This document shows, in pieces, positions 17,172 through 26,172 of a DNA stretch of 26,172 bases (within the stretch, counting starts at the first letter, position 1; each line of letters begins with the position of its first letter). The stretch is from Zygnema cylindricum (taxonomy: Eukaryota > Streptophyta > Zygnematophyceae > Zygnematales > Zygnemataceae): the NCBI GenBank assembly GCA_037447655.1, contig JBBHKE010003360.1, forward strand, positions 78,507-104,678. Reading direction: 5' to 3'. The translations under genes and the position numbers were made by a program. The notes beneath the pieces are model-generated. The model ran no database searches. It saw nothing but the letters and a program-made list of their open reading frames with translations, and was not told the origin of the DNA.

Positions 17172-17900
17172 TTAATGAGTAGGCGAATCGGTCAAAATAT
17201 TTGTCGTGGAAGGTTGCGCAAGTGGGTTCATTAGATTCGTTTGAATAGAGGTTGGTGTCGGTCGTACATGGTCCGCCGGTATTAATGACGACAACTGTAC
17301 TTCGTTCGGCGCGCGTGGATTTTCGTCCTGAGCCGTACTTCCAACATTGTCTGTCAACGCGTCAAATGTGATTTCGTCAAGACCTGTCGCTGCAAAATGT
17401 AGATCTCGTGAAGCGACACATGTATTATCAGTCACAGTGATTTGCGTTGGTGGAATAGGCGCGGATTTCGCGGCAGGTTCCACAGTCAGAGATTTAGTTA
17501 GAGATTTATCCAACCTGGCAAAGTCTGTAAAAACCAAATTTTCCGATTCCGTCGTTGGTTTGTTAGAAAGAGAAAGGATTAGAGGATCAACGGATGATGA
17601 GTCCGTAGAAAAACCAACGGTTACAGGTGTGACAAGGAGATTTGGTTCGATGTGGCAAATAAGGGGGTCTTTGTTAAAAATGACGTCACGTGAAATAATT
17701 ATGCGATGTGTTTTAAGAAAATAAATTCGATACGCTTTGGAATAGGGGGCGTAACCAGCAAATATACCTTTGATGGCTTTTTCACCCCATTTTCCATCAG
17801 TATTTGTAAGATTTTTGTAGCAGGCTTCACTTCCAAAAATGCGCAAGTGAGAGACATTTGGTTTATTTTTATGCCATGCCTCAAAAGGAGTCTTGTTTTT
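17172..17900 (-). pseudogene. pol: copia integrase C-terminal and linker region
   Basis: Contains TPFEAWHKNKPNVSHLRIFG and GIFAGYAPYSKAYRIY, typical of the integrase C-terminal part of copia polyproteins. A long Ser/Thr/Pro-rich, weakly conserved linker runs from there to TAA at 17172-17174. The same frame stays open beyond that stop into the reverse transcriptase, so the TAA is a lesion rather than a domain boundary. Confidence 0.85.
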
Positions 17901-18375
17901 TAGAGCCGATGTGGGTGACCTATTACAAACATAACAAGCCGTTAGTAATGCTTCGGCCCAAAAAGATTGAGGTAACAAAGCAAAATGCATTATTGATCGA
18001 GCCATATCAGTAAGAGTTCGGTTAAGACTTTCGGCATCCTAATTTTGTTGAGGTGTATGTGGGGCAGACAATTCGTGAATTATGCCACATGATGCTAAAA
18101 ATTCCGTAAATTCATGTGACACATATTCCCCACCCTTATCACTTCTTAACATTTTTATCCGAGAGGAGAATTGATTTTCAACGAGGGACTTAAAATGTTT
18201 GAAATACTAAAAGCCTCAAACTTTTTTTTAATAAGATATACATGAGTGAATCGTGAATAATCATCAATAAAAGTAATGAAGTACACAAATCCACTCAAAC
18301 TTGGTACTCGCATAGGTCCACATACATCACTAGAAAGTAGATCAAGAGGAGAAAGCTTTATATATTTAATTAATA
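17900..18375 (-). pseudogene. pol: copia integrase catalytic core, broken
   Basis: The first catalytic Asp lies in LLSSDVCGP and the second in FIDDYSRFTHVYLI. A frame shift follows near 18205, after which the homologous reading continues as LRSDKGGEY. Near the catalytic Glu (expected in the NGVAE-type motif) a TAG stands at 18039-18041 where a glycine codon is normal. The downstream frame then continues with MARSIMHFALLPQSFWAEAL. Integrase joins element DNA to the host genome; this copy cannot. Confidence 0.88.
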
Positions 18376-18668
18376 TTTGATTCAGAAAAGCTTGTTGGAA
18401 AAGGTAATCGAGGCATCTTGCCAATAATACATCCATGGCAAAAATCAAGATGTTTTGCATCAAATGAATCTAAGCCTAAAACAAGGCCTTTTCTAAGAGA
18501 TGCTAAACTTTGCCTATTTAGATGGCCATATCGTAAATGCCATTTGTGAAAACAAGAGGAAGAAGGAGAAGAATTTGCTACATTTGCATGCACTAACTGT
18601 CTAAAAGATTTTAACACGTAGAGATTACCACGTTTAATACCCTTTCCAAAGGAAATATGATTTGACAA
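18366..18668 (-). pseudogene. pol: copia integrase N-terminal zinc-binding domain
   Basis: Contains the GAG-pre-integrase/HHCC pattern: WHLRYGHLN with its histidines, then FCHGCIIGK with the cysteine pair. It is in a different frame from the protease upstream and from the integrase core downstream. Frame changes lie near 18665 and 18370. Confidence 0.88.
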
Positions 18669-20086
18669 AAAAATTGGACGTCGGTTTCGGAAATGACTCC
18701 AAAACTACCATTTTTGAGTGCCGTACCCACAAAAAAAAGATTTTTCTTGAGTTGGGGAATGTAGTAAACGTTCTCCAAAATGAGTGGCTCGGAACTATTC
18801 GGATTTATGACCACCAGTCCAACAAAATTTGACGTTAGGACAGAGTTATTTCCAAGTAAAATGTTTAAAGGAGCAGAAAGCATAACAAGATTTGTCATGA
18901 TAGATTTAGAACATGACATGTGGTGGGAAGCACCAGAATCTATTAACCAATCATGATTGTTACCTGAAGCATTGAATGCGTACCCATAGTCCATTGGAGG
19001 GATGGGAGCAGGTACAGAATTGGTGTGGTTAGTAGGTGGTACATCCAGATTCGTTACGTCAGACTGAAGGAGTGGAGGAGGTACAGTTGGCGCAAGTTGA
19101 AAATGTGGCGACATGTTGTACCAAGGGGGAGGCGGCCCGTAATGACCGTACAAAAGAGTAATGAATGCTGCAATCGCGTGTCCAACAGGATTGTACGCGA
19201 CAGGCGGATTGGGCGACGCTCTTGGATTTGGAGCGTTGTATTTATTTTGACCGCCGCCGCCACCGGCTGTCCCACGTTCACGTTTGCGAGCGAGAACTGG
19301 ACACGCATCGATTAAATGATCTTTCTCTTTGCAGTATCTGCAAAAAGTGGAAGATCGTGCAGCACCTGTAAAAGATTTTTTTGAAACAAAAGTAGTTAGT
19401 GTTGTGGCGTCAGATGATGTCACATGTTTTTTTAATTTTTGTCTGCTTTCTTCGTAGACAAGTTGATTGGTTAGATGAGGTAAGGTGACATTCGCAAGAT
19501 TTTTGTCAACCGTACCAACAAAAGATTCAAAACTAGGCGGCAATCCTGCCAAAATCACGCTGATAAGATCTTCATGCGTCACAGGATAATTAATACATTT
19601 TAAATGGCCAGTGTATGATTGTACTTTTTGTATAAACGAAAGCATGTCTTCAGACTTATCCTTTTCAAGGAGAATAAATTCTCGTCGAAGGGCCAAACGA
19701 TGCGGCCACGTGTCGATTTCATACGCGGCGCATAAAAGTAGCCACGCTTCATTTGCGGTTGTGGCGCTTCGCACAAGATTTGCAATTGTTCCATCCAGCG
19801 ACAGTATGAGACGAGACAGCGCGATGGAGTCTTTTTCCTTCCACGCAATGATTGCAGTCTGGGTGGCCGTAAAATCATCGTCATCCTCATCTGGCAAATC
19901 ATCGTCATCCTCATCTGGCAGAATTGGAATGATGACATCTCCTATGACGGGGCCCCATAATTTCTCAAAACTGAATAGATGCTGGATTAGAAATTTCCAG
20001 TTGTAAAAGTCTTGTCCTTTAAACTTATGTACTAAGTTTGACACGGACGAAGCTGTGGGCCCATAACCTAATAAGTTAGCGGCCAT
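18611..20086 (-). pseudogene. gag: copia gag and protease region
   Basis: An open frame of 491 codons. The N-terminal part (NLVHKFKGQDFYNWKFLIQ, residues 17-35) resembles the copia gag (UBN2-type) start. The zinc knuckle CRYCKEKDHLIDAC is at residues 249-262 (C-x2-C-x4-H-x4-C). The aspartic protease motif LIDSGASHHMS has D383, S384 and G385. A 24-bp tandem duplication gives the acidic LPDEDDDD pair near residues 57-71. The frame is lost near 18665, just after the protease, so no gag-pol fusion could be made without a shift. The start ATG lies in the LTR end, and the codons for residues 6-11 overlap the putative primer site. Confidence 0.9.
20055..20068 (-). other. Putative primer binding site (half-tRNA type, initiator tRNA-Met)
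   Basis: The plus strand reads GTGGGCCCATAACC, identical to 14 nt of the anticodon arm of plant initiator tRNA-Met as I remember it. The minus-strand RNA would therefore pair with that arm. It sits 4 nt from the LTR end, where a primer site belongs. Drosophila copia and Volvox Osser are known to prime from the internal (half-tRNA) part of initiator tRNA-Met. The ordinary 3'-CCA-type plant site TGGTATCAGAGC is absent. Confidence 0.6.
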
Positions 20087-20544
20087 AACAAAGGAAAAAT
20101 TTAAAGCAAAAGGACAGGCAAATGTACAAAGTACATAAAGGGAACAAAGGACAGTAAATACTGTCGTGAACTTGAGTGCAGTATTGATTGAAATAAGTTA
20201 AATGAAAGAAAGTGAGGCGCTTGAGTTTTATAGATGAACTCAAGCGTGTAAAGCGCACTAAATGGTGGTACGACTAATCTAGGTAACATCTGATAAGTGG
20301 AGATCATCTAGGTATATCTAAAAGTGTAGGTAGAACTAGTTAGAAAGATTCCAGGAATTAGCGGGAATCTTTCTACGCTAAACAATAATATGTACAAAAG
20401 AAAAGTACAACAAGTACATGAACACTAATTAAAGTATAATACTTAAGACTTAGTGTTCTAGGACTTAATAACTATCGAGAAACAGCTATCTAAACATAGT
20501 GGTTCAAAAGTAGTGTGGAATGTAGAAGTAGTCGAATTCCAATA
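20073..20544 (-). repeat. 5' LTR of the copia element
   Basis: Partner of 14483-14954, with equal length after small compensating indels. The hairpin stem at 20341-20375 is unchanged although the loop differs from the other LTR at two positions. As aligned, the LTR includes the gag ATG at 20086-20084. Outside it the flank reads GGCGGATCTG, which does not match the flank of the other LTR. Confidence 0.9.
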
Positions 20545-20695
20545 GGCGGATCTGAAAGTAGGATGAATAACATTAATTTAGGAAGAGAAATAAAATAAAA
20601 AATGAATAAAAAGAGGAAATATTATTAGGGGGAAGAAGCTAATATATTCTACATAAAAGAGATCAAGATTTGAAAATTACATCCAATTTCTCTCC
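20545..20695. other. AT-rich flank of the copia element
   Basis: Short AT-rich stretch between the 5' LTR and the CT minisatellite; no feature seen. Confidence 0.4.
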
Positions 20696-20699
20696 TTAT

Positions 20700-20890
20700 A
20701 GCTCCTTCTCTCTCTCTCTGCTACTCTGTTTCCTGCCTCCATCCCTCCCTCTCTCTGCCTCTCCCTCTCTCTCTCTCTCCCTATATCCCTCTCTCTCTCT
20801 CTCCCTATATCCCTCTCTCTCTCTCTCCCTATATCCCTCTCCCCCTCTCTGTCTCTCCCCATCTCTCTGTCTCCCTGTCTCCCCTCTCAT
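20700..20890. repeat. CT-rich minisatellite with 24-bp unit
   Basis: CTCTCTCTCTCCCTATATCC-type units of 24 bp occur three times (about 20769-20840), embedded in CT-rich sequence. The SLSLYPSLSL-type plus frame is an artefact of this repeat. Confidence 0.85.
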
Positions 20891-21490
20891 CTGGATCCAA
20901 ATTTTATTAGCGGTGGGAAAAATTTGGTGGCTGGTATTAGGAATTCATTTAGCAAAATTTTACAGTAGAATTAAGAAAAAATGTATTGATTGAAGATTTT
21001 AATTTACGGAAATTCTAAGTGATTATTCTAAAGCAACATGTAATTTGTTTCTTCCAGAATTTCACTTATAAAATCTTGATAATTTGCAAAAAATGCTCAC
21101 TTTTTCCTGCTTAGCTTGTCGGTTTCATGCAACCCCGCTCGTGTAAGCCCTAAATTTGACCTACAAATGAACCATTTTTTTTTTGACTTTTTTGTTTTGT
21201 TTTCTTTTTTTTTTTTTTTTTTTGTTTTTTGGTTTTTTGTATTCCGAATGAAGTTGTGGTTGTCCTTTTGTTCAATTTAAGAAGACCTTCAAACATAGGT
21301 CTATGGCTCATTACTGGTCAAATAATAACTAAGTACTCATTAGGAACCTTCAAGGGATATACATACCATCCATCGTATTAGAGTTAATCACTGTGATTTG
21401 AGTGAGTGGTTTTTTACTCAAATCATAAACTAATGTTTATAACACGATTTAGTTTAATGGATGATAGAGAGCCACGTGACTAAACATAAT
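20891..21490. other. AT-rich intergenic DNA with a T-tract
   Basis: Contains a T-rich run at about 21175-21240 and otherwise no coding exon, RNA gene or repeat that I could identify. Confidence 0.4.
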
Positions 21491-21492
21491 CT

Positions 21493-21820
21493 AACGTGGT
21501 TAATTTATATAAAATGTTAACGGTAATAATTTACTAACTCTACTCAATAATTTAGTGTGGTTAATTCTGGTGAAGATTTAACGCTAATAATTTTCTCTAA
21601 TAAAAAAATTAATGTGGATAATTTTAGTAAAGTTTTAACGCTAATTATTCACTAACTCTAATACAAAATTCAGTGTGGTTAATTCTATAAATCGCTAACA
21701 GCATGGTTAATGCTAAAAGTAAACGAACTCCAATACATGATATAGTGTGGTTAGTTCTAATGGAAGTATTAGCACTTGTAATTCTCTAACTCTAATAACA
21801 ATGAGCAACTTAGTACGGCT
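21493..21820. repeat. Degenerate tandem repeat, unit 57-72 bp
   Basis: The word AGTGTGGTTAATTCT or a close variant recurs at 21493, 21554, 21611, 21672, 21744 and 21812. Each is followed by variants of TTAACGCTAATAATT and CTAACTCTAATA. The spacings are 61, 57, 61, 72 and 68 bp. This is an old minisatellite of five to six units. Confidence 0.7.
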
Positions 21821-22575
21821 TACATCACTGCTAGAGTCAGTATTCTATTAGTGTTGAAGCAGCTTTAGGATTGATTACAGTATATTGTGTTTTGTAACGT
21901 GAATCACTGTGGACCACCTAAACCGGTAGCGTGTTAACACTAAATTATTCGTTTTAAGTTAATAAAGACATTCGAATTGTTATTAATTCTAATATCAATG
22001 GGCCGTGTACCATTGTATACATTTATCCTCCCAACCTAGATAACCATTATGATAGGATCGACATTAAATCAGTTTGTGCACCAAATTGCCAAATTTCTTA
22101 ATGCATAAGTGAAATTGAAACATCACCAACTCACATTACAAATATTGGAGGCTCATAAACATATCATAGAGACACCATTAGCTCACGAAAAAATACACTC
22201 ATATTATGTCGAGTCTTTACGTGCATTAAACTTGCATTGCTAATTCATTGATTTTCATGATTCTAACTCACTCACAAGGTGACTTTTTAACTTAGTCACA
22301 GAATTGAATCTAGAAATCTGATTCGCAAAACATCGTATCGAGCTTTGACGTAAACTAAGGGTATTTTCGCATGTGCTAAAGTTACAGCTAATTTATGTCG
22401 TTTTCCTCCATAACTTCGAGAAAAACGAAAAAATCCGCAGCCGTACCAAAAAATTGAAATTACCTACAAGTTGCGTTACCTTGAAACTTTATATGTGCCG
22501 GAGTTTGTCGTCTAGCGCGATGCATTTTATCGTCTAGCTCGTTTCGACCCACTTTCACGTCCTTCCAGCTCATCT
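21821..22575. other. AT-rich intergenic DNA, nothing recognised
   Basis: No convincing open frame, RNA or repeat structure was seen here. Confidence 0.4.
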
Positions 22576-22578
22576 TCA

Positions 22579-22622
22579 AACTTTATATAAAATCACCTCG
22601 CGAGGTGATTTTAAATAAAGTT
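22579..22622. repeat. Near-perfect 44-bp palindrome
   Basis: The centre lies between 22600 and 22601 (ATCACCTCG/CGAGGTGAT). Arms pair at 21 of 22 positions; the only mismatch is A at 22587 against A at 22614. The core 26 bp pair perfectly. It has no loop, so it could form a cruciform or a hairpin in RNA. Confidence 0.92.
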
Positions 22623-23577
22623 CCACGAGGTGAGCGTATAGGCAGATGTTGTCGCACATGTTGTAAGTTTTTGACAAATTTTGTGTCGGGAGTACCAAAA
22701 AAAAAGCCCACTGCACGTTTCTAGCCCGTGCGTGACCTTTTTCTGTGCGCTTTTTTCCGTGGAGGGGGTCTCGATCAACGGGTGCCATTTTCCAAAAGCG
22801 AAGTCCATGAAAGCACATCTATCTCTCTCCCTCTCCCAGTACTGCGTCGATCTCACAATTCTTGCAAATAAAAACGTCAATAATGGTATCAAATGAAAGA
22901 TCTCTAAAAACAATTTCTTTTGACTATCTTTGGGCGTATTTTGATGGCAGGTAAAGTGAGAAAAGACTAAAATACAAAATCGAGAAACCATTGAGGAAAG
23001 TTTTAGATTTTGTGAAGTCAACGCTGTCATAATTTGAGTGTGACGTCAAAATGTCACAAACCTTAAACATCTACAATGTCACAAGCAGCTAGACGTCAAC
23101 AACTGTCGCTATTTTGTAAACTTCATCAATTTTCGCGAGTTTTGTAGTCGTCTACAACCGCCACAAATTACACCCGCGTCTACATCCGTCACAATCTAAA
23201 GTAACGATATCATTTCTATACATACGAATGCTCTCAAAGTAGTACGGAGAATCTTCGCTAAAAATAAAGTTGCAAGACTAAAGTTTCGGATACATGCAAA
23301 ACTACCTTAAGGAACGACGCCTGACCGAAACTACTCGAAACCATAGATGTCTCATGCGCATAAAACGCACGCAGGAAACGCCAAAAAAATAACGAATATG
23401 CGCTTGAAACAAAGTTCAAAAATTTTAAAATGCGTTGACCGACTTTGACTCCATACTAAAAATAAAAAATAAAAAATTATAAAGCATGTTATTGATAACG
23501 AAAAATACGACGACAACTTAATCAAAATTTCAAAAGTTTTAAACGAAAGCCAACGACGACTGTCTCTTCGCTGGACG
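22623..23577. other. Gene-free stretch with CACGAGGTGAGC echo of the palindrome
   Basis: CCACGAGGTGAG at 22623-22634 repeats part of the palindrome arm. The overlapping open frames at 22576-23030 show no domain. Between 23030 and 23200 there are several TGTCACAA/GTCTACAA words. No gene is supported. Confidence 0.4.
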
Positions 23578-23579
23578 TT

Positions 23580-23760
23580 GAAACCTGCAACCAGCGATCA
23601 GATTGTCACGTCGCCAGCGACTAGACTGCCTCGGCGCTGGACTCGTCGCCAGTGCCGAGGCAGCGCCGACGCCCTGTCAGCGCGCGCGCCGGCGTCTTCC
23701 CGGCCCCCTGTCGGCGCCAAGTCAGCGCCGACGCCCTCCCTGCGCCATGCCGGTGCTATT
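23580..23760. repeat. GC-rich island with 62-bp direct repeat
   Basis: A sharp GC-rich block in AT-rich surroundings. CAGCGCCGACGCCCT occurs at 23661-23675 and again at 23723-23737, and GCCTCGGCGCTGG/CCAGTGCCGAGGC form inverted words near 23627 and 23650. The open frames at 23578 and 23603 follow the composition and have no known motif. Confidence 0.55.
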
Positions 23761-23762
23761 AC

Positions 23763-23965
23763 AACATGTCAGCATTCACAAATTTACAATTGAAGCAAAA
23801 AAGAACCATTTTTAAATGTCAAAATTGAATAATGGCAAAATCACAATTGAAAAAAAAGTATCCATTTCTTTATGTCAACACTTAATAATGATAAATTCAG
23901 AAATAACCATTTTTGTATTTCAATTTGAATAATGACAAAATCATAATTGAAAAAAAAAATCCATC
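23763..23965. repeat. Degenerate ~55-bp tandem repeat
   Basis: Four diverged units of the form ATGTCAAAATTGAATAATG...ACAATTGAAAAAA...CCATTT begin at about 23765, 23815, 23873 and 23918. The arrangement is visible by eye, with many substitutions. Confidence 0.5.
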
Positions 23966-24103
23966 ATATCCATTTAGAGCCTTAAGATGCTCCCACTCTG
24001 CTCCTCGAGGCCTACACATGGCCGCCTCTGAAGAGATTCGTGGAAGCTTCAAGTGTGGCTTCAATCGAGCCTTCTTCTTTTCTTTGGTTCGCCAATTTTT
24101 TTT

Positions 24104-24405
24104 CAAACTTCGCGCGCCGAAATGAAACGTCACTTTTAGAAATTTCCGTACGTTGTATCCGTACCGTGCAAATTTCTTTCAAACTTTGCGCGCCGAAATA
24201 AAACGTCACTTTTTGAATTTTCGTACGTTGTATCCATACAGTACAAATTTCTTTCAAACTTCGCGCGCGGAAAAAAAACGTCACTTTTATAAATTTCCGT
24301 ACGTTGTATCCGTACCGTACAAATTTCTTACAAACTTCGCGATCGGAAATAAAACGTCTCTTTTTTGAAATTTCCGTACATGATATCCGTACGTTTTCGT
24401 ACGAA
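24104..24405. repeat. Four tandem repeats of 75-76 bp
   Basis: Units start with CAAACTTCGCGCGCCGAAAT (or variants) at 24104, 24180, 24255 and 24331. Each continues AAACGTCACTTTT, TTTCCGTACGTTGTATCCGTA and GTACAAATTTCTT. Minus frames reading IQRTEISKSD/ARSLKEICTV are the repeat translated. The last unit is the most diverged and merges into further GTAC-rich sequence. Confidence 0.85.
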
Positions 24406-25035
24406 AAGTATACGCATTTAACGAAAGATTCAAAATCTACAAAAAATAACGAAATTTCGTAAAAATGTCAAAATCCGTACAAATGAGACAACTATGCTCG
24501 AAACGAAACTACGAGAAATCATTATGTACGGAAAACGTAACTCACACGAAATGAAACGAAACCAAAACGCAAAAGCGAAAATAGTACGAATGAAACAAAA
24601 TGAAACAAAATGCGCGACCAGACCCACGATTAAATTGAACCACACTATCTACGAACCAACAAAGCCTATCTTGACATTGGCAATTCAATTCTAATTGGGG
24701 GGGAGAATTTAGGTCACATTGTATATCATTTAAGCTTTTTTTATGGATTATCACAAGTAATTAAAAACAAAAACCAAAAGCAAAAAAACAAAAACAAAAA
24801 CAAAAAAAAAAAAAAACCAAAAACAAAAACAAAAAACACGAAAATTAAGAGGGCAGAAAGAAAATAAAAAAGGAGGAAGGACGAAACAATAAAAATATTA
24901 AAAAAAGTAAGAGAATTGAAAGAAATGACAGACATTCAAAAAAATGTTCAAATAAATTGATTTTTGACATTTGTTAGACCGCAAATTGACTCACAACATA
25001 ATCTAGATTGTCTTAAAATAGTAAAAGATATCAAG
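24406..25035. other. GTAC-rich then A-rich low-complexity stretch
   Basis: Sequence to about 24660 has repeated CGTAC/ACGAAA words. A short polypurine run TTGGGGGGGAGA is at 24696-24707. An A-rich AAAACAAAAAC tract follows at 24763-24840. No gene was seen. Confidence 0.45.

Positions 25036-25083
<48 letters not shown>
25036..25083. repeat. (TA)n microsatellite
   Basis: About 48 bp of nearly pure TA with one AAAT interruption near 25044. Confidence 0.9.
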
Positions 25084-25086
<3 letters not shown>

Positions 25087-25231
25087 TTACATATAATTAT
25101 TAATCATAATATTATGATACTTATATTGTAGTATAGATACATGTAATATAGGGATTGTATGGTCAACTATTTACTGTTGATAAGATTATTGACTTATGTT
25201 TGTTTGCTGATGGTTGATGTCTTTAATACAC

Positions 25232-25572
25232 AGTTGAGGGATTTCCTGGAGTATTATCGAGTGAGATTTAGTGTGGATTTCTTCTATTTATACAGTTGGG
25301 CCGACTCTCCCACCGACCATATAGTCATTGATGAAGAAACTATAGAACCTTATGTGAAAGCAAAAATGGCTTCAGTTACAAGCATTACAGGTTTCGGGAG
25401 AGATGAAATAAGACATCATGCACAGGTTTGACTTTTGTTGACTTTTTCCTTATTACGCGGATTTGAATTTTTTCCAATTTGACTTTTTTTCACTTTTCTT
25501 GACTTTTTCCCATTCTGATAGGTTTGTCTGAATCCTAAGAAAAATTCAATAAAGTTTGGTAGCAAGTTGTAA
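25232..25572 (+). CDS. Possible 3' end of an unrecognised gene (two candidate exons)
   Basis: A plausible acceptor (CTGATGG, then TTTAATACACAG) precedes an open stretch 25232-25425 reading LRDFLEYYRVRFSVDFFYLY, SWADSP and ...EPYVKAKMASVTSITGFG. It ends at CACAG/GTTTGA. A T-rich 96-nt segment with acceptor CTGATAG follows, and the same phase continues 25522-25572 (VCLNPKKNSIKFGSKL, TAA) with AATAAA overlapping the last codons. I recognise no family. The open frame also extends upstream to 25159. It could be a chance arrangement. Confidence 0.25.
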
Positions 25573-26172
25573 CTGTTATCGTACGAGGCAGTTGTATGCT
25601 ATGGAACTTGAAAAATAAACATTAATTTTAAAAGAAGAAAGAGAAAAAACCACCTCCATCTTTTTAAGAAACAAGGCTCTACTCGGTTCACCAATTGGCA
25701 CAAAGTTTTTTTTTTTTTAACATTTGAATAAAAAAATGACACGCACATCGATCAAATATTCAACTATTCTGTTTTTACCGATATTATCTAAATTATAGAT
25801 TTGTTAAATTGACTTCTATATCGACATAGACAGAATACTTCTCACAAATGCCTAAAGTAATTATTGAACTAAAATAAGATTTACATAAATTTTAAATTCA
25901 ATTCAAATTTTCTTATTCCAGCCATTGACCATATCTCATCAATGAGGCAACTCTTAGCAATCAAAAATAAATGTTTTATATTTAGATTCCTTCAAAAATT
26001 GTGACGATTTCCGTATATCTATCTCCTACATTTAAATCGACAAATGACGCGTTTTATTTATAATATAAGTCAAAGATAGAGAGACAATATTAATTTTTCG
26101 TTCTCATAGTCGAAGTGAAGGAACGGTGATGGTTCAAATCGTACAATCAGAAAAAGAGGGGGAGGGGGAGGG
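25573..26172. other. AT-rich window end, nothing recognised
   Basis: No coding or repeat feature beyond an A-rich composition and a short GGGGAGGGGGAGGG run at the window edge. Confidence 0.4.

Larger units (their letters stand above)
14483..20544 (-). mobile_element. Degenerate Ty1/copia LTR retrotransposon with nested solo LTR
   Basis: Two direct 472-bp LTRs flank gag, protease, integrase, reverse transcriptase and RNase H in that order on the minus strand. Integrase before reverse transcriptase defines the Ty1/copia (Pseudoviridae) type. The full span is about 6.06 kb, about 5.56 kb without the nested 500-bp LTR. The element is dead. The coding frame shifts near 18665, 18370, 18205 and 15860, and in-frame stops lie at 18039-18041 and 17172-17174. 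The LTRs differ at about 27 sites by eye (about 94% identical), so the insertion is not recent. No matching target site duplication was seen outside the LTRs. Confidence 0.93.

Noticed and set aside
20670-20993. Plus frame rich in Ser/Leu/Tyr/Pro at the CT minisatellite
   Set aside because: Product of the 24-bp repeat, not a protein gene.
21493-21820. CRISPR-like array
   Set aside because: Units are degenerate, the spacing varies, there are no distinct spacers, and the context is eukaryotic.
24012-24284. Minus frame with ~25-residue internal repeats
   Set aside because: Arises from the 75-bp tandem repeat; unit lengths of 75 and 76 bp do not preserve a frame.
24696-24707. Polypurine run as evidence for another LTR element
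   Set aside because: No LTR pair or pol motif was found next to it.

Overview
The window looks like nuclear DNA of a green-lineage eukaryote (Viridiplantae; land plant or streptophyte/green alga, not resolved further). The reasons are GT-AG introns, plant-type telobox motifs (AAACCCTA) in a promoter, a Ty1/copia retrotransposon, hAT-type DNA transposon remains, and a spliceosomal protein that reads like the plant form of SF3A2. Everything here was read by eye; no database search was run.

Layout. 1-1575: transposon-derived sequence without a gene (inverted repeats, TATCG-rich termini, many GTAC-containing words). 2240-3300: the 3' end of a 5'-truncated non-LTR (LINE-like) retrotransposon inside degenerate CATAT/CATAC-type repeats. 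3979-12064, minus strand: a complete seven-exon gene for splicing factor 3A subunit 2 (SF3A2/SAP62/PRP11), about 8 kb with long introns. Its exon phases all fit except for a locally frame-disturbed exon 5; the proline-rich tail is also doubtful. A very long GA/CT tract sits immediately before the last exon, and intron 1 holds two decayed tandem copies of the exon 2 acceptor region. 12064-12500: the gene's promoter side, with teloboxes. 12532-13426: an 895-bp non-autonomous hAT-like transposon with 19-bp terminal inverted repeats and a perfect 8-bp target duplication; a relative starts at 13679.

14483-20544, minus strand: a degenerate Ty1/copia retrotransposon with two 472-bp LTRs, gag, protease, integrase, reverse transcriptase and RNase H. 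It is disabled by several frameshifts and two in-frame stops. Its primer site looks like a half-tRNA type (initiator tRNA-Met anticodon arm) that overlaps the start of gag. The reverse transcriptase region is split by a clean 500-bp solo LTR of a different element with TG...CA ends and a 5-bp target duplication. 20545-26172: AT-rich intergenic DNA with several minisatellites, a near-perfect 44-bp palindrome, a GC-rich island, an AT microsatellite and a possible two-exon gene 3' end near 25.2-25.6 kb.

Only SF3A2 is a confident host gene. The rest is mobile-element sequence in several layers: copia insertion, then a solo LTR nested in it; hAT elements near the SF3A2 promoter; LINE debris; and simple-sequence expansions inside introns.
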